Origin: Aestuariivirga sp.
GTDB taxonomy: Bacteria > Pseudomonadota > Alphaproteobacteria > Rhizobiales > Aestuariivirgaceae
Direction of reading: 5' to 3'
Assembly: GCA_020252385.1 (NCBI GenBank)
Contig: JADCDC010000320.1
Span: forward strand, 1 to 7,645
Length of the DNA: 7,645 nt
In this document: in pieces, positions 5,891 through 7,645 of the stretch
Layout: every line of letters begins with the position of its first letter
Position numbering within the stretch: the stretch's first letter is position 1
Position numbers and translations under genes: made by a program
The notes under the pieces: model-generated
Database searches by the model: none
What the model saw: only the letters and a program-made list of their open reading frames with translations
Told to the model about the DNA's origin: nothing

Positions 5891-6933
5891 TGGCCCCCTT
5901 CCGTGTCGCCCTCTCCGGAGATTTCAGGAAGGCGGACGGATCGCCGACCTTCCCCGACTTCGACCTCACGCCCTTGCGCGAGGCACGGAACGTCGAGATG
6001 GCCTTCCTCGACAATGCCTCGCCGCTGAAGGGCGAACAGCTCGAGGACTTCGACGCGCTGATCCTGCTCGCCCACCGCTTCGACGCGGGAAGCGTTCCGA
6101 AGTCCGGGCGCCTCGCCGTGGTGGCGCGCTTCGGCGTCGGCTACGACACGGTGGACGTTCCCGCCTGCACGGCGAATGACATCGCACTCGTCATCACGCC
6201 TGATGGCGTGAGGCGGCCCGTCGCCGTCTCGATCATCACCTTCATGCTGGCGCTGACCGGCAAGATGATGGTGAAGGACAGGCTTGCGCGGATGGGCGGC
6301 CCCGGCTTCGCGACGCGCGGCGAGCACATGGGTGTTGGCCTCGTGGGCCGCACGCTGGGCTCGCTTGGCTTGGGCAACATCGGGGCAGAGATGTTCCGCA
6401 TGGCGAAGCCCTTCGACATGAATTTCATCGCGCATGATCCCTATGCCGACAAGGCGGTTGCCGCCGAACTGGGGATCGAGCTCGTCCCGATCGAGGAGCT
6501 GTTCCGCCGGGCCGACGTGCTCGCCGTCAACTGCCCGCTCACGCCCGACACGCATCACATCGTCAATGCCGAGCGCCTCAAGCTGATGAAGCCCACCGCC
6601 TATTTCATCAACACCGCGCGCGGCCCCATCGTCGACCAGAAGGCGCTGACGAAAGTGCTTCAGGACGGCAGGATCGCGGGCGCCGGCCTCGACGTGTTCG
6701 AGCAGGAGCCGACGGACCCCAACGACCCCCTGCTCAAGCTCGACAACATCATCACCGCACCCCACGCGCTGTGCTGGACCGACCAGTGCTTCGCCGGAAA
6801 CGGCGCGGCGGACGTGAAGGCGGTGCTCGACGTCATGAAGGGCCAGCTGCCGCGCGGCATCGTGAACCGCGAGGTGACGGACAGACCAGGTTTCAAGGCC
6901 AAGCTCGAAGCCTTCGGAAAGCGCTTCGGCTGA
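5890..6933 (+). CDS. D-2-hydroxyacid dehydrogenase (phosphoglycerate dehydrogenase-like), NAD-dependent
   Basis: A 347-residue member of the D-isomer-specific 2-hydroxyacid dehydrogenase family. The Rossmann motif GLGNIG (160-165) is followed by Asp183 at the end of the next strand, which favours NAD over NADP. The catalytic triad is visible: Arg244 in NTARGPIVD, Glu273 in FEQEP and His292 in APHALCWTD. The substrate-loop motif RFGVGYDTVD (80-89) is also standard. There is no ACT or ASB regulatory domain, so it is not a full serine-pathway SerA. The start overlaps the aldolase stop by one base, with GAGGGGG upstream, so the two are co-translated and likely act in sequence, for example on a hydroxyacid feeding the aldolase or on its product. 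An unusual point is the Cys and aromatic residues just after the catalytic His (CWTDQC). Confidence 0.92.
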   Translation: MAPFRVALSGDFRKADGSPTFPDFDLTPLREARNVEMAFLDNASPLKGEQLEDFDALILLAHRFDAGSVPKSGRLAVVARFGVGYDTVDVPACTANDIALVITPDGVRRPVAVSIITFMLALTGKMMVKDRLARMGGPGFATRGEHMGVGLVGRTLGSLGLGNIGAEMFRMAKPFDMNFIAHDPYADKAVAAELGIELVPIEELFRRADVLAVNCPLTPDTHHIVNAERLKLMKPTAYFINTARGPIVDQKALTKVLQDGRIAGAGLDVFEQEPTDPNDPLLKLDNIITAPHALCWTDQCFAGNGAADVKAVLDVMKGQLPRGIVNREVTDRPGFKAKLEAFGKRFG

Positions 6934-7012
6934 CCCCACGGGAATTCCCCCGAGACAGGGGGACAAGCGAATGGCTGCTTGGTGCCGCCGTTCAAACACA
7001 TGGGAGGAAGAC
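6934..7012 (+). other. Intercistronic gap with hairpin before the binding-protein gene
   Basis: The 79-bp spacer holds a perfect TCCCCC/GGGGGA stem with a six-base loop (6946-6963). No T-run follows, so it is not a standard terminator; such hairpins commonly protect or separate the abundant binding-protein message. GGGAGGAAG (7002-7010) is the ribosome site for the next gene. An in-frame ATG at 6971, with GGGGGA seven bases before it, would add 14 residues to that protein but would bury the Tat motif. Confidence 0.5.
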
Positions 7013-7645
7013 ATGGTTACGAGACGCGACGTGGGCAAGATCGGCATCGCCGCGGGCCTTGCCGGAACGGCCGGACTGGCTCCCCGCGCGGCCTATGCCG
7101 CGGACGGTGCGGCAACCGCCGTGGAAGCTGCCAAGCAATTCGCCGGACAGACGATCACGATCGTCTGGGAAGCGGGCCTCCAGTCGCTGGACCCGCTCAA
7201 CTTCTCCGGCCCCAAGTGGAAGGAGTTGACCGGCATCGACGTCAAGGTCGTCGAGGTGCCGGTGGCCGAGATGTTCACCAAGATCATGCAGGACTACCGC
7301 TCGGGTGCTGGCGCCTATGACGCGCTGAACGTCATCCCGTCCTGGATGCCCGACCTCGCCAATGCCGGCGCCCTCGAGGTGCTCGACCCCTATGTCGACA
7401 AGTTCGGCTACCGCGAGGAGCTGATGAAGATCGCGCCGACCTACCGCGACAACCAGATGATGGTGAACGGCAAGATCTACGGCCTGCCCGACGACGGCGA
7501 CGTCTTCGTGATGTATTACCGCACCGACGTCCTGAACGATCCGGCGATCCAGAAGGCCTACAAGGACAAGCACGGTGCTGACATGCCGGTGCCGCCGACC
7601 AACTGGAAGGACTTCGACCAGGTGGCCGCCGTCATCACCGAGGCC
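7013..7645 (+). CDS. Carbohydrate-type ABC transporter substrate-binding protein, Tat signal (3' end cut by window)
   Basis: The first 211 residues of an extracellular solute-binding protein; members of the family have about 430-480, so half is missing. The N-terminus has a twin-arginine pattern TRRDVGK (3-9), a small-residue-rich hydrophobic stretch (10-23), and an AYA site with cleavage expected after residue 29. The mature part starts its first lobe with ITIVWEAG (48-55), then has PKWKELTGIDVKVVEVP (67-83), a length-typical YDALNVIPSWMPDLANAGALEVLD (102-125) and NGKIYGLPDDGDVFVMYYR (152-170), all usual in family 1 sugar-binding proteins. It captures the substrate in the periplasm for an ABC importer whose permease and ATPase genes should follow to the right. 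The ATG at 7013 has GGAGG five bases before it. The ligand cannot be read from this part. Confidence 0.92.
   Translation, partial: MVTRRDVGKIGIAAGLAGTAGLAPRAAYAADGAATAVEAAKQFAGQTITIVWEAGLQSLDPLNFSGPKWKELTGIDVKVVEVPVAEMFTKIMQDYRSGAGAYDALNVIPSWMPDLANAGALEVLDPYVDKFGYREELMKIAPTYRDNQMMVNGKIYGLPDDGDVFVMYYRTDVLNDPAIQKAYKDKHGADMPVPPTNWKDFDQVAAVITEA

Noticed and set aside
5815..7047. 410-residue minus-strand open frame
   Set aside because: Antisense to the hydroxyacid dehydrogenase, which has a complete catalytic triad and nucleotide motif; no coding signature of its own.

Overview
This is a GC-rich stretch, very probably from an alphaproteobacterium of the Hyphomicrobiales (Rhizobiales) type. The grounds are the base composition, the protein families, and an intergenic repeat whose hairpin reads MPRLDRGI on the minus strand, a string familiar from alphaproteobacterial genomes. 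No rRNA, tRNA, CRISPR array, transposase or phage gene is visible. It looks like the core of a sugar/acid or opine-like catabolic cluster with its ABC importer.

Layout. A 110-bp divergent promoter region (5013-5122) separates two groups of genes. Rightwards (+): a class II HpaI-type pyruvate aldolase (5123-5890), a D-2-hydroxyacid dehydrogenase overlapping it by one base (5890-6933), then a Tat-type carbohydrate ABC substrate-binding protein that runs off the right edge (7013-7645). Leftwards (-): a two-domain oxidoreductase resembling D-apionate oxidoisomerase/PGDH_C proteins (4185-5012); a 338-bp gap with two almost identical 78-82-bp structured repeats plus a decayed half copy; then a tight run of four genes: TerC-family membrane protein (3187-3846), FrlB/FraB-like SIS-domain deglycase (2172-3185), PuuE-type cyclic-amide hydrolase (1255-2160), and a non-histidine HisD-like dehydrogenase cut by the left edge (1-1250). 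The last four genes are 1, 11 and 4 bp apart.

How the genes may work together (inference). A periplasmic binding protein captures a carbohydrate-like substrate. A ring-opening amidohydrolase of the PuuE fold, an Amadori-type C-N cleaving SIS enzyme, two or three NAD-dependent dehydrogenases and a retro-aldol enzyme giving pyruvate (or a similar oxoacid) plus an aldehyde would form a funnel into central metabolism. I do not recognise this set as a described pathway. A sugar-amino acid conjugate with a cyclic amide, or a branched/acid sugar, would fit the enzyme types. The HisD-like protein has two metal-ligand positions changed in a charge-compensating way, which argues against a role in histidine synthesis. 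No kinase, transcription regulator or ABC permease/ATPase lies inside the window; these are expected just outside it.
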